In this document: in pieces, positions 8,778 to 16,701 of the stretch
Layout: each line of letters opens with the position of its first letter
How positions within the stretch are numbered: the first letter of the stretch is position 1
DNA from: Allohoeflea poritis
GTDB lineage: Bacteria; Pseudomonadota; Alphaproteobacteria; Rhizobiales; Rhizobiaceae
Assembly (NCBI RefSeq): GCF_027889715.1
Contig: NZ_JAPJZH010000003.1
Location: forward strand, 1-64,000
Direction: 5' to 3'
Length of the DNA: 64,000 bases
Made by a program: the position numbers and the translations under genes
The notes under the pieces: generated by a model
The model's input: the letters and a program-made list of their open reading frames with translations, nothing else
Database searches by the model: none
Told to the model about the DNA's origin: nothing

Positions 8778-8812
8778 TTGACATCATCCTGGCAATATGA
8801 TTAACATGTTAA
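8778..8812 (+). promoter_or_regulatory. hpa operon promoter with overlapping palindromic operator
   Basis: The -35 element TTGACA (8778-8783) is perfect, the spacer is 18 bp, and the -10 element is TAACAT (8802-8807). The 12-bp perfect palindrome TTAACATGTTAA (8801-8812) covers the -10. It is the likely HpaR operator, placed to block RNA polymerase. Transcription would start near 8814, just upstream of the hpaF ribosome-binding site. Confidence 0.65.
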
Positions 8813-8838
8813 ATATAAACGAGAGAGGAACAACCGCG

Positions 8839-9228
8839 ATGCCGCACTTCTCGATCGAATATTCCGCCAATCTGGACGCGCATGTCGATATGGGCGCCTT
8901 TTGCGAGCATTTGCGGCTGGCCGGCATCGAGACGGGAATCTTTCCAATGGCAGGAATCCGCGTGCGCGCCATCCGCTGCGAGCATTATGCAATCGCGGAC
9001 GGCAAGCCGGATCATGGCTTCATCGATATCTCGGTGCGGCTGCGCGGCGGCCGCCCGCTCGAAGCGCGCAAGGCGGCGACCGAGGCAATTTTTGCCGCGG
9101 CACGCGAATTCCTGGAAGAACTGATCAAAACGCGCCCGGTCGCTCTATCCCTGGAGATGCGCAATATCGACCCGGAACTGAGCCCGAAACTGAGTACGAT
9201 CCGCGACCATATCGGCAGCGACAATTGA
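8839..9228 (+). CDS. hpaF: 5-carboxymethyl-2-hydroxymuconate isomerase
   Basis: The ATG at 8839 follows GAGAGAGGAA by about 9 bases and gives 129 residues. It places a proline directly after the initiator Met (MPHFSIEYSAN). That proline is the catalytic base in the tautomerase-superfamily enzyme CHMI once Met is removed, so the start is well supported. The length fits the family (about 125 residues). The enzyme isomerises 5-carboxymethyl-2-hydroxymuconate to its oxo form in the homoprotocatechuate pathway. It is the first gene of the hpa operon, and hpaE starts 12 bases later. Confidence 0.9.
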   Translation: MPHFSIEYSANLDAHVDMGAFCEHLRLAGIETGIFPMAGIRVRAIRCEHYAIADGKPDHGFIDISVRLRGGRPLEARKAATEAIFAAAREFLEELIKTRPVALSLEMRNIDPELSPKLSTIRDHIGSDN

Positions 9229-9240
9229 AGGAAAACGGCA

Positions 9241-10758
9241 ATGAGCACCAACCTGGACGAAAACCTGACGAAGCTCGACGGTTATCTTGCCCGTTTCCGG
9301 CAGGACGGCATCCGCAACCATATCGACGGGCAAAGCGTTGCCGCATCTTCCGGCGAGAGCTTCGAGACGCGCTCGCCGGTCGATAACAGCCTGATCTGCG
9401 GCGTTGCGAAGGGCGGAGCGCAGGACATCGACGCGGCGGCAAAGGCCGCAAAGGCTGCCTTCCCCGCCTGGCGCGACATGAGGGCGAGCGAGCGCAAGGC
9501 AATCCTCAACCGCATCGCCGACGCCATCGTCGAGCGCGCGGAGGAAATCGCCCTTTGCGAGTGCTGGGATACGGGCCAGGCGCTGCGCTTCATGTCGAAA
9601 GCGGCGCTGCGCGGAGCCGAGAACTTCCGGTTCTTTGCAGAAAAAGCAACAGCCGCGCGCGATGGTCAGTCCCTGCCCTCGGCCACGCTCATGAACATCA
9701 CCACGCGCGTTCCGATCGGCCCGGTCGGTGTGATCACGCCCTGGAACACACCCTTCATGCTGTCGACCTGGAAGATCGCGCCGGCGCTGGCCGCAGGGTG
9801 CACGGTCGTCCACAAACCCGCGGAATTCTCGCCCCTGACCGCACGCATCCTGATGGAGATCGCCGACGAAGCGGGCCTGCCGAAGGGCGTGTGGAACCTC
9901 GTCAACGGTTTCGGCGAGGATGCCGGAAAGGCGCTGACCGAACATCCCGACATCAAGGCCATTGCCTTCGTCGGCGAAAGCCGAACCGGCTCGATGATCA
10001 TGAAACAGGGCGCGGACACGCTTAAACGCGTGCATTTCGAACTCGGCGGCAAGAACCCGGTCGTCGTCTTCGACGACGCCGATCTCGACCGGGCGCTGGA
10101 TGCGGCGGTCTTCATGATCTATTCGCTGAATGGCGAGCGCTGCACCTCCTCCAGCCGGTTGCTCGTTCAAAGCAGCATTGCCGAGGAATTCCAGGCGAAG
10201 CTCGTGGAACGCGTCAACAGGATCCGCGTCGGCCATCCGCTCGATCCGGCCACCGAAATCGGGCCGCTGATCCACAAGGTGCACTACGACAAGGTCACAT
10301 CCTATTTCGATGTCGCCCGACAGGACGGTGCGACGATTGCCGCCGGCGGCACAACGCCCGAAAGCAAAGGCTATTATGTCGCCCCCACCCTTTTCACCGA
10401 TGCGCGGCCCGACATGCGCATTGCGCAGGAGGAGATTTTCGGCCCGGTGCTGACGGCCATTCCCTTCGAGACGGAAGAGGAAGCGCTGGAGATCGCCAAT
10501 GGCGTCGCCTACGGCCTGACCGGCTATGTGTGGACCAATGACATTACCCGGGCGCTGCGCTTCACCGACAAGCTCGAGGCCGGGATGATCTGGGTGAACT
10601 CGGAGAATGTCCGCCACCTGCCGACGCCCTTCGGCGGCGTGAAGGCCAGCGGCATCGGCCGCGACGGCGGCGACTGGTCCTTCGAATTCTACATGGAGCA
10701 AAAGCACATCGGGCTTGCTCTGGGTCAACACGCCATACCGAAGCTCGGCGCAAACTGA
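9241..10758 (+). CDS. hpaE: 5-carboxymethyl-2-hydroxymuconate semialdehyde dehydrogenase
   Basis: This 505-residue enzyme belongs to the aldehyde dehydrogenase superfamily. Catalytic residues are all present: Asn169 (TPWNTP), Glu267 (FELGGKNP) and Cys301 (NGERCTSSS). It oxidises the ring-fission semialdehyde to 5-carboxymethyl-2-hydroxymuconate using NAD+. The assignment to HpaE rather than another ALDH rests on its place between hpaF and hpaD and on the C-terminal region (WVNSENVRHLPTPFGGVKASG), typical of this subfamily. hpaD follows after 28 bp. Confidence 0.93.
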   Translation: MSTNLDENLTKLDGYLARFRQDGIRNHIDGQSVAASSGESFETRSPVDNSLICGVAKGGAQDIDAAAKAAKAAFPAWRDMRASERKAILNRIADAIVERAEEIALCECWDTGQALRFMSKAALRGAENFRFFAEKATAARDGQSLPSATLMNITTRVPIGPVGVITPWNTPFMLSTWKIAPALAAGCTVVHKPAEFSPLTARILMEIADEAGLPKGVWNLVNGFGEDAGKALTEHPDIKAIAFVGESRTGSMIMKQGADTLKRVHFELGGKNPVVVFDDADLDRALDAAVFMIYSLNGERCTSSSRLLVQSSIAEEFQAKLVERVNRIRVGHPLDPATEIGPLIHKVHYDKVTSYFDVARQDGATIAAGGTTPESKGYYVAPTLFTDARPDMRIAQEEIFGPVLTAIPFETEEEALEIANGVAYGLTGYVWTNDITRALRFTDKLEAGMIWVNSENVRHLPTPFGGVKASGIGRDGGDWSFEFYMEQKHIGLALGQHAIPKLGAN

Positions 10759-10786
10759 CCGCTTCAAGGAATCCAGGGAGGAACAA

Positions 10787-11641
10787 ATGGGAGAGATCGT
10801 CCTTTCCGCCAAGATCACCCACGTGCCGACCATGATCATGTCGGAACAGCCGGGCCGCCTGCATGGCTGCCGCCAGCAGGCAATCGACGGCCACAAGGAA
10901 ATCGCCCGTCGCGCCAAGGCGTGCGGCGCCGACACCATCGTCGTGCTGGACACGCACTGGTGCGTCAATGCCGGCTACCACATCAACGCCAACCACAAAT
11001 TCGAGGGCGTTTTCACCAGCCATGAATTCCCGCAATTCATCCAGGGTCTGGAATATGCCTATGAGGGCAATGCGGCGCTGGGCGACCTGATCGCCGAAAA
11101 GGCCACGGCCAGGGGCGCATTCACCCTGTCGCACCAGATCGACAGCCTTGATCTCGAATACGGAACGCTCGTGCCGATGCGCTACATGGCGAGCGAGGGC
11201 GATTTCAAGGTGGTTTCGGTCGCAGCCTGGTGCACGGTGCATTCATACGAATCCTCGCGCAAGCTCGGCGAAGCGATCCGCGAGGCCATCGAGGAAAGCG
11301 ATTCGAAAGTGCTGCTCTTGGCCTCGGGCTCGCTCAGCCACAAGATATGGGGCAATGACGAATATGAGGCCAACAACGGCACCTTCACCATCTCGTCCGA
11401 GTTCAACCGCCAGGTCGATCTGCACGTGCTGAACCTTTGGCAGAAGGGTGAAATCGCGACCTTTCTGAAGATGCTGCCCGAATATGCCGATTATTGCTGC
11501 GGCGAAGGCAGCATGCACGATACGGTCATGCTGTTCGCGGCGCTCGGCTGGGACGGATACACCGGCAAGGGCGAGCTGATCGGCGAATATTTCCCGAGTT
11601 CCGGCACCGGCCAGGCCAATGTCGTATTCCCGGTGCAGTAA
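10787..11641 (+). CDS. hpaD: 3,4-dihydroxyphenylacetate 2,3-dioxygenase, type III (LigB-like)
   Basis: The start at 10787 has GGGAGGAA about 5 bases upstream and gives 284 residues, matching the E. coli HpaD length. The sequence is close to enterobacterial HpaD throughout: AAKITHVPTM at the start (here SAKITHVPTM), HGCRQQAIDGHKEI, VLDTHWCVN, LASGSLSHK, MLPEYADYC and SGTGQANVVFP at the end. These belong to the LigB-type class III extradiol dioxygenases, which open the homoprotocatechuate ring with Fe(II) and O2. A second, unrelated dioxygenase for the same substrate follows 29 bp downstream. Confidence 0.93.
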   Translation: MGEIVLSAKITHVPTMIMSEQPGRLHGCRQQAIDGHKEIARRAKACGADTIVVLDTHWCVNAGYHINANHKFEGVFTSHEFPQFIQGLEYAYEGNAALGDLIAEKATARGAFTLSHQIDSLDLEYGTLVPMRYMASEGDFKVVSVAAWCTVHSYESSRKLGEAIREAIEESDSKVLLLASGSLSHKIWGNDEYEANNGTFTISSEFNRQVDLHVLNLWQKGEIATFLKMLPEYADYCCGEGSMHDTVMLFAALGWDGYTGKGELIGEYFPSSGTGQANVVFPVQ

Positions 11642-11670
11642 AACACCGCCGCATTTCAGGAGAACCTTCC

Positions 11671-12651
11671 ATGCCCGTCCCCTCGCCCGTCCTTTATCCG
11701 CCTTTCAACATCGTGCGGCTGAGCCATGTCGAATATGCGGTTGCCGATCTTGATGCGTCCAAGGCCTTTTATGCGGATCTGCTCGGCCTGCAGGTCACCC
11801 ATGAGGGCAATGACCGGATCTATCTGCGCGCGCTCGAAGAGCGCGGCCATCACTGCATTGCGCTGGTGAAATCGCAGACGCCGGGCGTCTATGTGCTCGG
11901 CTTCAAACTCTTCGACGAGCCGGACCTCGACAAGGCGGCTGCGTTCTTCGAAGCCAAGGGATTGCCTGTGGACTGGGTGGAGCGGCCTTTCATGGGCCGG
12001 ACGCTGCGCACCCGTGACCCATGGGGCATTCCGCTGGAATTCTACGTGAAAATGGACAGGCTGGAGCCGATCCACCAGCACTACAAGCTCTATCACGGCG
12101 TGCGCCCGCTGCGCATCGACCATTTCAACATGTTCTCATCGAATGTCGACGAGGCGGTCAATTTCTACAATGAGATGGGCTTCCGCACGACGGAATATAC
12201 GGACGATCAGAAAACCGGCCGCATCTGGGCCGCATGGATGCACCGCAAGGGCGGCGTTCATGACGTCGCCTTCACCAACGGGCTCGGCCCGCGCCTGCAC
12301 CATACCGCTTTCTGGGTGCCCAACCCGCTGTGCATCATCGACCTGCTCGATATCATGTCGACGACCGGCTATCTCGACAATATCGAGCGCGGCCCCGGCC
12401 GTCACGGCATATCAAACGCCTTCTTTCTTTATGTGCTGGACCCGGATGGCAACCGGATCGAGATCTACAATTCGGACTATCAGACGGTTGATCCGGATCT
12501 GGAGCCGATCCGCTGGGATCTGAAGGACCCGCAGCGCCAGACCCTATGGGGCGCGCCGGCGCCGCGTTCCTGGTTCGAGCATGGCAGCCTGTTCGAAGGG
12601 GCGACCACGGCCGAAAGCGACCTGAAATCCCAGCCGATCATTGCGCCCTGA
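11671..12651 (+). CDS. 3,4-dihydroxyphenylacetate 2,3-dioxygenase, type I (VOC-fold)
   Basis: A 326-residue extradiol dioxygenase of the vicinal-oxygen-chelate fold, resembling the Brevibacterium/Arthrobacter homoprotocatechuate dioxygenases (HPCD/MndD). By comparison with those enzymes the metal ligands would be His151 (RIDHFN), His211 (LHHTAF) and Glu264 (RIEIY). Second-sphere His197 (GGVHDVAF) and Tyr254 (FFLYVLDPDG) are also kept, with a constant offset of 3-4 residues. It should be catalytically competent. It shares no fold or sequence with the HpaD encoded just upstream. The start at 11671 follows CAGGAGAA by about 8 bases. Confidence 0.9.
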   Translation: MPVPSPVLYPPFNIVRLSHVEYAVADLDASKAFYADLLGLQVTHEGNDRIYLRALEERGHHCIALVKSQTPGVYVLGFKLFDEPDLDKAAAFFEAKGLPVDWVERPFMGRTLRTRDPWGIPLEFYVKMDRLEPIHQHYKLYHGVRPLRIDHFNMFSSNVDEAVNFYNEMGFRTTEYTDDQKTGRIWAAWMHRKGGVHDVAFTNGLGPRLHHTAFWVPNPLCIIDLLDIMSTTGYLDNIERGPGRHGISNAFFLYVLDPDGNRIEIYNSDYQTVDPDLEPIRWDLKDPQRQTLWGAPAPRSWFEHGSLFEGATTAESDLKSQPIIAP

Positions 12652-12681
12652 GCGCCGAGCAAACGAAGGAACGAGTTTGAA

Positions 12682-13545
12682 ATGAACGGCAAACTGGCCA
12701 GCTATTCGGTTGACGGCACGCATTATTACGGCGCGGTCCGGGACGACGGGATGATCGCTCTTTCCCCTGATTTTCCGCAATGGCCCGACCTGCGGGCCGT
12801 TATCGAGGCGGGCGGGCTGGACCGGCTCCTTGAAGCAGCCGAGGGCCGGCCGATCACGCACGAAGCCGGTACGTTCGACTACGAGATCCCGCTGGCGAAC
12901 CCGGAAAAGATCATCTGCGTGGGCGTCAACTTCCCGGACCGCAACGCGGAATACAAGGACGGCAAGGATCTGCCGCAGAACATGTCGCTGTTCATCCGCT
13001 TCCCGCGCTCCTTCACCGGCCATGACCGGCCGCTGATCCGGCCGAAGGCTTCCGACAAGCTCGACTATGAGGGCGAGATCGCCATTGTCATCGGCAAGGG
13101 CGGCCGGCATATCCCGCAAGAGCAGGCTTATGACCATATCGCCGCCATCAGCCTTTGCAACGAGGGGACGCTGCGCGACTGGGTTCGCCACGCGAAGTTC
13201 AATGTCACGCAGGGCAAGAATTTCGACCGTTCGGGCGCGCTCGGCCCCTGGCTCGTGCCCTTCCGCGATCATGCGCAGCTTGAAGATGTGCGCATAACCA
13301 CGCGTGTGAACGGCGAAACCCGCCAGGATGACCGCACAAGCCGGATGATCTTTCCGATCCCGCGCCAGATCGCCTATATCTCGGCATTCACGACGCTTGT
13401 GCCGGGCGATATCATCGTCACCGGAACGCCGACCGGCGCCGGTGCGCGTTTCGATCCGCCGCGCTACCTCAAGCCGGGCGATGTCATCGAGATCGAAGGC
13501 GAAGGAATCGGACTGCTCCGCAACACGGTCGAGGACGAGACATGA
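12682..13545 (+). CDS. hpaG: Fumarylacetoacetate hydrolase-family protein, HpaG-like isomerase/decarboxylase
   Basis: A 287-residue FAH-superfamily protein. A short N-terminal domain (about 1-75) is followed by the catalytic FAH fold with the metal-binding segment DYEGEIAIVIGKGG and a TPTGAG loop near the C-terminus. In this operon the missing step is decarboxylation of 5-oxo-pent-3-ene-1,2,5-tricarboxylate and isomerisation of its product, done by HpaG. Enterobacterial HpaG is a fusion of two FAH domains (about 430 residues); this copy has one. Its stop overlaps the hpaH start by 4 bases (ATGA). Confidence 0.8.
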   Translation: MNGKLASYSVDGTHYYGAVRDDGMIALSPDFPQWPDLRAVIEAGGLDRLLEAAEGRPITHEAGTFDYEIPLANPEKIICVGVNFPDRNAEYKDGKDLPQNMSLFIRFPRSFTGHDRPLIRPKASDKLDYEGEIAIVIGKGGRHIPQEQAYDHIAAISLCNEGTLRDWVRHAKFNVTQGKNFDRSGALGPWLVPFRDHAQLEDVRITTRVNGETRQDDRTSRMIFPIPRQIAYISAFTTLVPGDIIVTGTPTGAGARFDPPRYLKPGDVIEIEGEGIGLLRNTVEDET

Positions 13546-14348
13546 GCCTTTCGCAGGACGAGATCGCCGCCGCCGCCACGGACCTTTTCGAGGCCGAGCG
13601 GGCGGGCGCGCAGATCGGGCTTTTGTCGCTTCGCCATCCCGAGATGACCATGGACGATGCCTATGCGGTCCAGGCGGCGCTGGTTGAACGCAAACGCGAG
13701 GCCGGCCGGCGGATCATCGGCTGGAAGATCGGCCTTACCTCCAAGGCCATGCAGGACGCGCTCAAGATCGATATTCCCGACAGCGGCATCCTGTTCGATG
13801 ACATGTTGTTCGAGGATGGCGGCACGGTGCTCGCCGGCCGCTTCATCCAGCCGCGCATCGAGGCGGAGATCGCATTCATTATGAAGGGGCCTCTTTCCGG
13901 CGCCTCAATCACCCGTGACGATGTCCTTGCCGCGACCGACTATGTGGCCCCTTCCCTGGAAATTCTCGATACGCGCATCCTGCGCGCCGACCCCGCCACC
14001 GGCCAGACCCGATCGATCGTCGACACCATTGCCGACAATGCAGCCAATGCAGGCCTGGTGCTTGGAACACAGCGGCACGATCCGGCGGCAGTGGACCTGC
14101 GCTGGGCGGGCACCATCCTGTCGCGCAATGACGAAGTCGAGGAAACCGGCCTTGGCGCCGGTGTGCTGAACGATCCGGTCGCGGGCATCATCTGGCTCGT
14201 CGAGCGGCTTGCCGCCTACAACCAGTCTATCCGTGCCGGCGATGTGGTGCTATCTGGATCGTTCATCCGCCCGGTCGAGGCGCGGCCGGGAGACAGGTTC
14301 CACGCCGATTTCGGCCCGTTCGGAACCGTAACGCAGTCATTTGCTTGA
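13542..14348 (+). CDS. hpaH: 2-oxo-hept-4-ene-1,7-dioate hydratase
   Basis: A 268-residue member of the 2-keto-4-pentenoate hydratase family, which shares the FAH-like fold. Typical segments are IGWKIGLTSKAMQ, PDSGILFDDML and IEAEIAFIMKGPL, the last carrying the acidic metal ligands. HpaH adds water to 2-oxohept-4-ene-1,7-dioate to give the aldolase substrate. It overlaps hpaG by 4 bases, and hpaI starts 17 bases after its stop, which fits translational coupling along the operon. Confidence 0.92.
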   Translation: MSLSQDEIAAAATDLFEAERAGAQIGLLSLRHPEMTMDDAYAVQAALVERKREAGRRIIGWKIGLTSKAMQDALKIDIPDSGILFDDMLFEDGGTVLAGRFIQPRIEAEIAFIMKGPLSGASITRDDVLAATDYVAPSLEILDTRILRADPATGQTRSIVDTIADNAANAGLVLGTQRHDPAAVDLRWAGTILSRNDEVEETGLGAGVLNDPVAGIIWLVERLAAYNQSIRAGDVVLSGSFIRPVEARPGDRFHADFGPFGTVTQSFA

Positions 14349-14365
14349 AACGACAGGACCATTCC

Positions 14366-15142
14366 ATGCCCGCACCCATCAATCCGTTCAAGGCCGCACT
14401 GAAGAATGGCGAGTTGCAGATCGGCTGCTGGCTGTCGATGGCCAATGGCTATGCGGCGGAGATTTCGGCGACGGCCGGCTTCGACTGGCTTTTGATCGAC
14501 AATGAACATGCGACGAACGATCTGCGCTCGACCCGCGATCAGCTGACGATGATCGATGCGTCGGATTCGCATCCCGCCGTGCGCGTGCCTGTCGGCGAGG
14601 CCTGGATCATCAAGCAGATGCTGGACGCCGGCGCGCAGACCATACTGGTGCCGATGGTAGAATCGGGCGCGCAGGCCGAACAGCTCGTGCGGGCCGTGCG
14701 CTACCCGCCGGCGGGCATGCGCGGCGTCGGGCCGACGACGGCGCGGGCTTCGAGGTTCGGCCAGATCAAGGATTACATCCCGACCGCAGACGAACAGATC
14801 TGCCTGCTTGTGCAGGTGGAAAACCGCGCCGGCCTTGCCGCGCTCGACGATATCCTGGCCGTAGACGGTGTTGACGGCGTTTTCATCGGTCCGGCCGATC
14901 TCGCGGCTGATCTCGGCCATCTCGGCAATCCAGGCGCGCCGGAGGTTCAGGCGGCCATCAAGGAGACGTTCGAGCGTATCGCACGCAGCGACAAGGCGTC
15001 CGGAACGCTGGCGACGGACCCGGCTTTTGCAAAACACTGCATTGATCTCGGCGCCACCTTCGTGGCAACGGCCATGGATGTCACGCTTTTCGCGAACGCG
15101 GTTCGGGGCGCCGCGGCGGACGCGCAGAAGCTGCGCGGCTGA
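14366..15142 (+). CDS. hpaI: 4-hydroxy-2-oxo-heptane-1,7-dioate aldolase
   Basis: The ATG at 14366 (258 residues) has AGGA about 8 bases upstream and gives the usual HpaI N-terminus; a TTG at 14345 is less likely. The protein is a class II, metal-dependent pyruvate aldolase of the HpcH/HpaI family. His48 (IDNEHAT) matches the catalytic His, and VQVENRAGL and GPADLAADLG hold the metal-binding Glu and Asp. It splits the C7 acid to pyruvate and succinic semialdehyde, the last step of the pathway. It is the last gene of the operon; a convergent phosphatase gene begins 11 bases later. Confidence 0.93.
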   Translation: MPAPINPFKAALKNGELQIGCWLSMANGYAAEISATAGFDWLLIDNEHATNDLRSTRDQLTMIDASDSHPAVRVPVGEAWIIKQMLDAGAQTILVPMVESGAQAEQLVRAVRYPPAGMRGVGPTTARASRFGQIKDYIPTADEQICLLVQVENRAGLAALDDILAVDGVDGVFIGPADLAADLGHLGNPGAPEVQAAIKETFERIARSDKASGTLATDPAFAKHCIDLGATFVATAMDVTLFANAVRGAAADAQKLRG

Positions 15143-15153
15143 ACACCCGGATC

Positions 15154-15702
15154 CTAAAGAAGGCGCTGATGCCAGCGCCCGTCTTCGGGCGTGACGTGGA
15201 TGGGAACGGCGTTGGGCAGCGGAATGAGGTTCGGCTCCATGTCGACATATTCGCTGGCCGCCTTCCACAATCCGCCATGGGCCACGATCAGCGTGTTGGG
15301 GCCGAGCGCGACGGTCCGTCGCAGGGCACTCCAGACACGTTCGCAGAATTCGCGATAGGTCTCGCCGTTTGGCGGGTCGTATCGGCCTTCCCAATATTGC
15401 GCCAGCCACGGCCCGTGCGGTTCGCCCTGATGATCGCCGAGATGGCACTCCATCAGACGGTCGTCAAACGACAAGGCGACATCGTGATGTTCCGCCACCG
15501 CTTCGGCCGTATGGCGCGCGCGCGACAGCGGACTTGCAACGATGCGCTCGATCGGCTCGCCCTTGAGCATTTCAGCCGCGCGCAAGGCTTGTGCGTGGCC
15601 CGTTTCGTTCAATTGTGAGTCATATTGGCCCTGCGTCCTATGCGTGCGGTTCCATTCCGTTTCACCGTGACGTAGAAAGTAGAACGGATATTCAAAGGCC
15701 AT
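15154..15702 (-). CDS. Histidine phosphatase (phosphoglycerate mutase-like) family protein
   Basis: The start at 15702 (182 residues) follows AAGGAG by 8 bases and is preferred to an ATG 5 codons upstream. The catalytic RHGETEWN motif lies near residues 11-18; the phospho-accepting His is in it. Supporting elements are SPLSRARHTAEA and the late VAHGGLWKA with the second His. The family covers cofactor-dependent mutases and broad phosphatases, and the substrate is unknown. It is convergent with hpaI and divergent from the thioesterase gene. Confidence 0.88.
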   Translation of the reverse strand: MAFEYPFYFLRHGETEWNRTHRTQGQYDSQLNETGHAQALRAAEMLKGEPIERIVASPLSRARHTAEAVAEHHDVALSFDDRLMECHLGDHQGEPHGPWLAQYWEGRYDPPNGETYREFCERVWSALRRTVALGPNTLIVAHGGLWKAASEYVDMEPNLIPLPNAVPIHVTPEDGRWHQRLL

Positions 15703-15783
15703 ATGGCACTCCTTCAAGATCGCAAGGCGGGACCGGCGCGGCCCCGCCCATATTCAAACCGTATCGGAGAGGACAGCCTCCGC

Positions 15784-16227
15784 ATGCCGACAAACAAATC
15801 GATATCGCGCGACCGCGCGGCCTACACGTGCTGGACGCCCGTCTCCATTCGCTTCTCAGATCAGGACCCGATGGAGCATGTCAACAATGTCGCCATCACT
15901 GCGTTCCTGGAATCCGGGCGCGTGGGACTTTTCGGACACATGTTTTCCGAAAGCCAGCTCCCCGCCAGAGGGCTGGTGCTCGCACGTCTGACCATCGACT
16001 ACCTGCACGAAATCACCTTTCCGGGCACGGTCGAGGTCGGCGGCATGCTGGTTGCGGCCGGCGACCGGTCGATCACCACACACTATGCCATTTTTCAGGA
16101 AGACAAATGCTGCGTGGTGTCGGAATCGGTCAATGTGTTCTTCGATCCGAAGACCCGGCGGTCGACGGCGCCGTCGGATGATGCGCGCGCCGTGCTGGAG
16201 CGGGCGCTCTCAGTCGCTTCCCGGTAA
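15784..16227 (+). CDS. Acyl-CoA thioesterase, 4-hydroxybenzoyl-CoA thioesterase-like hotdog fold
   Basis: The start at 15784 gives 147 residues and has GGAGAGGA about 10 bases upstream; a longer reading from 15703 would add a Pro/Arg-rich stretch unlike the family. The hotdog-fold pattern is clear: IRFSDQDPMEHVNNVAIT, where the Asp and following His/Asn are the active-site region of the 4HBT family, then LARLTIDYLHEITFPGTVEVG. The substrate is not inferable; it could act on an aromatic-acid CoA, but nothing links it to the hpa operon beyond proximity. Confidence 0.82.
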   Translation: MPTNKSISRDRAAYTCWTPVSIRFSDQDPMEHVNNVAITAFLESGRVGLFGHMFSESQLPARGLVLARLTIDYLHEITFPGTVEVGGMLVAAGDRSITTHYAIFQEDKCCVVSESVNVFFDPKTRRSTAPSDDARAVLERALSVASR

Positions 16228-16261
16228 CGTCTGGCCAGCCCGGCATGCGCTGACGGGGCGC

Positions 16262-16444
16262 TCACCGGGAGAATGCCGCCAACCACTTGCGCAGCCGGTC
16301 TCTCTCAGCGCGCAGTTCCCGGATCTTCTCCAGGTTCCGCGCGCGACCCACATCCGCATCGATGCGGCTGTGGCGGCGATCGATCTCGTCCTGGATCATC
16401 TGAAGCCTGGCCTCGTGGCCAGTGATTTCCTGTTGGGTTGCCAT
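16262..16444 (-). CDS. Small coiled-coil protein of unknown function (60 aa)
   Basis: The ATG at 16444 follows AAGGACAAG with good spacing and gives 60 residues. Almost the whole product is a charged helix with heptad-like spacing (ARLQMIQDEIDRR, then LEKIRELRAERDRLRKWL). There is no signal peptide or membrane segment. It could be a dimeric DNA- or protein-binding helix. A site resembling the TetR operator lies about 200 bases upstream of its start. Confidence 0.55.
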   Translation of the reverse strand: MATQQEITGHEARLQMIQDEIDRRHSRIDADVGRARNLEKIRELRAERDRLRKWLAAFSR

Positions 16445-16642
16445 GGTCTTGTCCTTTCTCAAACACAGTTGGAACAACCAACGCGTTGAAAAGCTTTCAG
16501 CTTTTGACAACGATGGGGTATGACCGGGACGTAGTGACCAATTGTGTCGGCATCAGATGCCCGCAATCACATTTGCGGTACCACGTGTGAGTGGAGGTGC
16601 GGCTGGAAGCACCCGTGTCTGAACGGTTCAAGCAGCGGTGCT

Positions 16643-16662
16643 TCTGTACATAACTGTACAAT
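16643..16662. promoter_or_regulatory. Second TetR-type operator-like site
   Basis: TGTACA-TAAC-TGTACA (16645-16660) is a symmetrical site that shares the half-site TTCTGTACATA with the element in the tetR/operon spacer at 17392. It lies just beyond the end of tetR and upstream of the small coiled-coil gene on the minus strand. Confidence 0.4.
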
Positions 16663-16701
16663 ACTTTGTGTCACATCTCTGCACCGCACGATGCCGGGCG
16701 T

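Noticed and set aside
9145-10968. A 607-codon open frame on the minus strand opposite hpaE and hpaD
   Set aside because: It is antisense to genes with full catalytic motifs, has no ribosome-binding site and reads as His/Arg/Gly-rich sequence typical of the antisense of high-GC genes.
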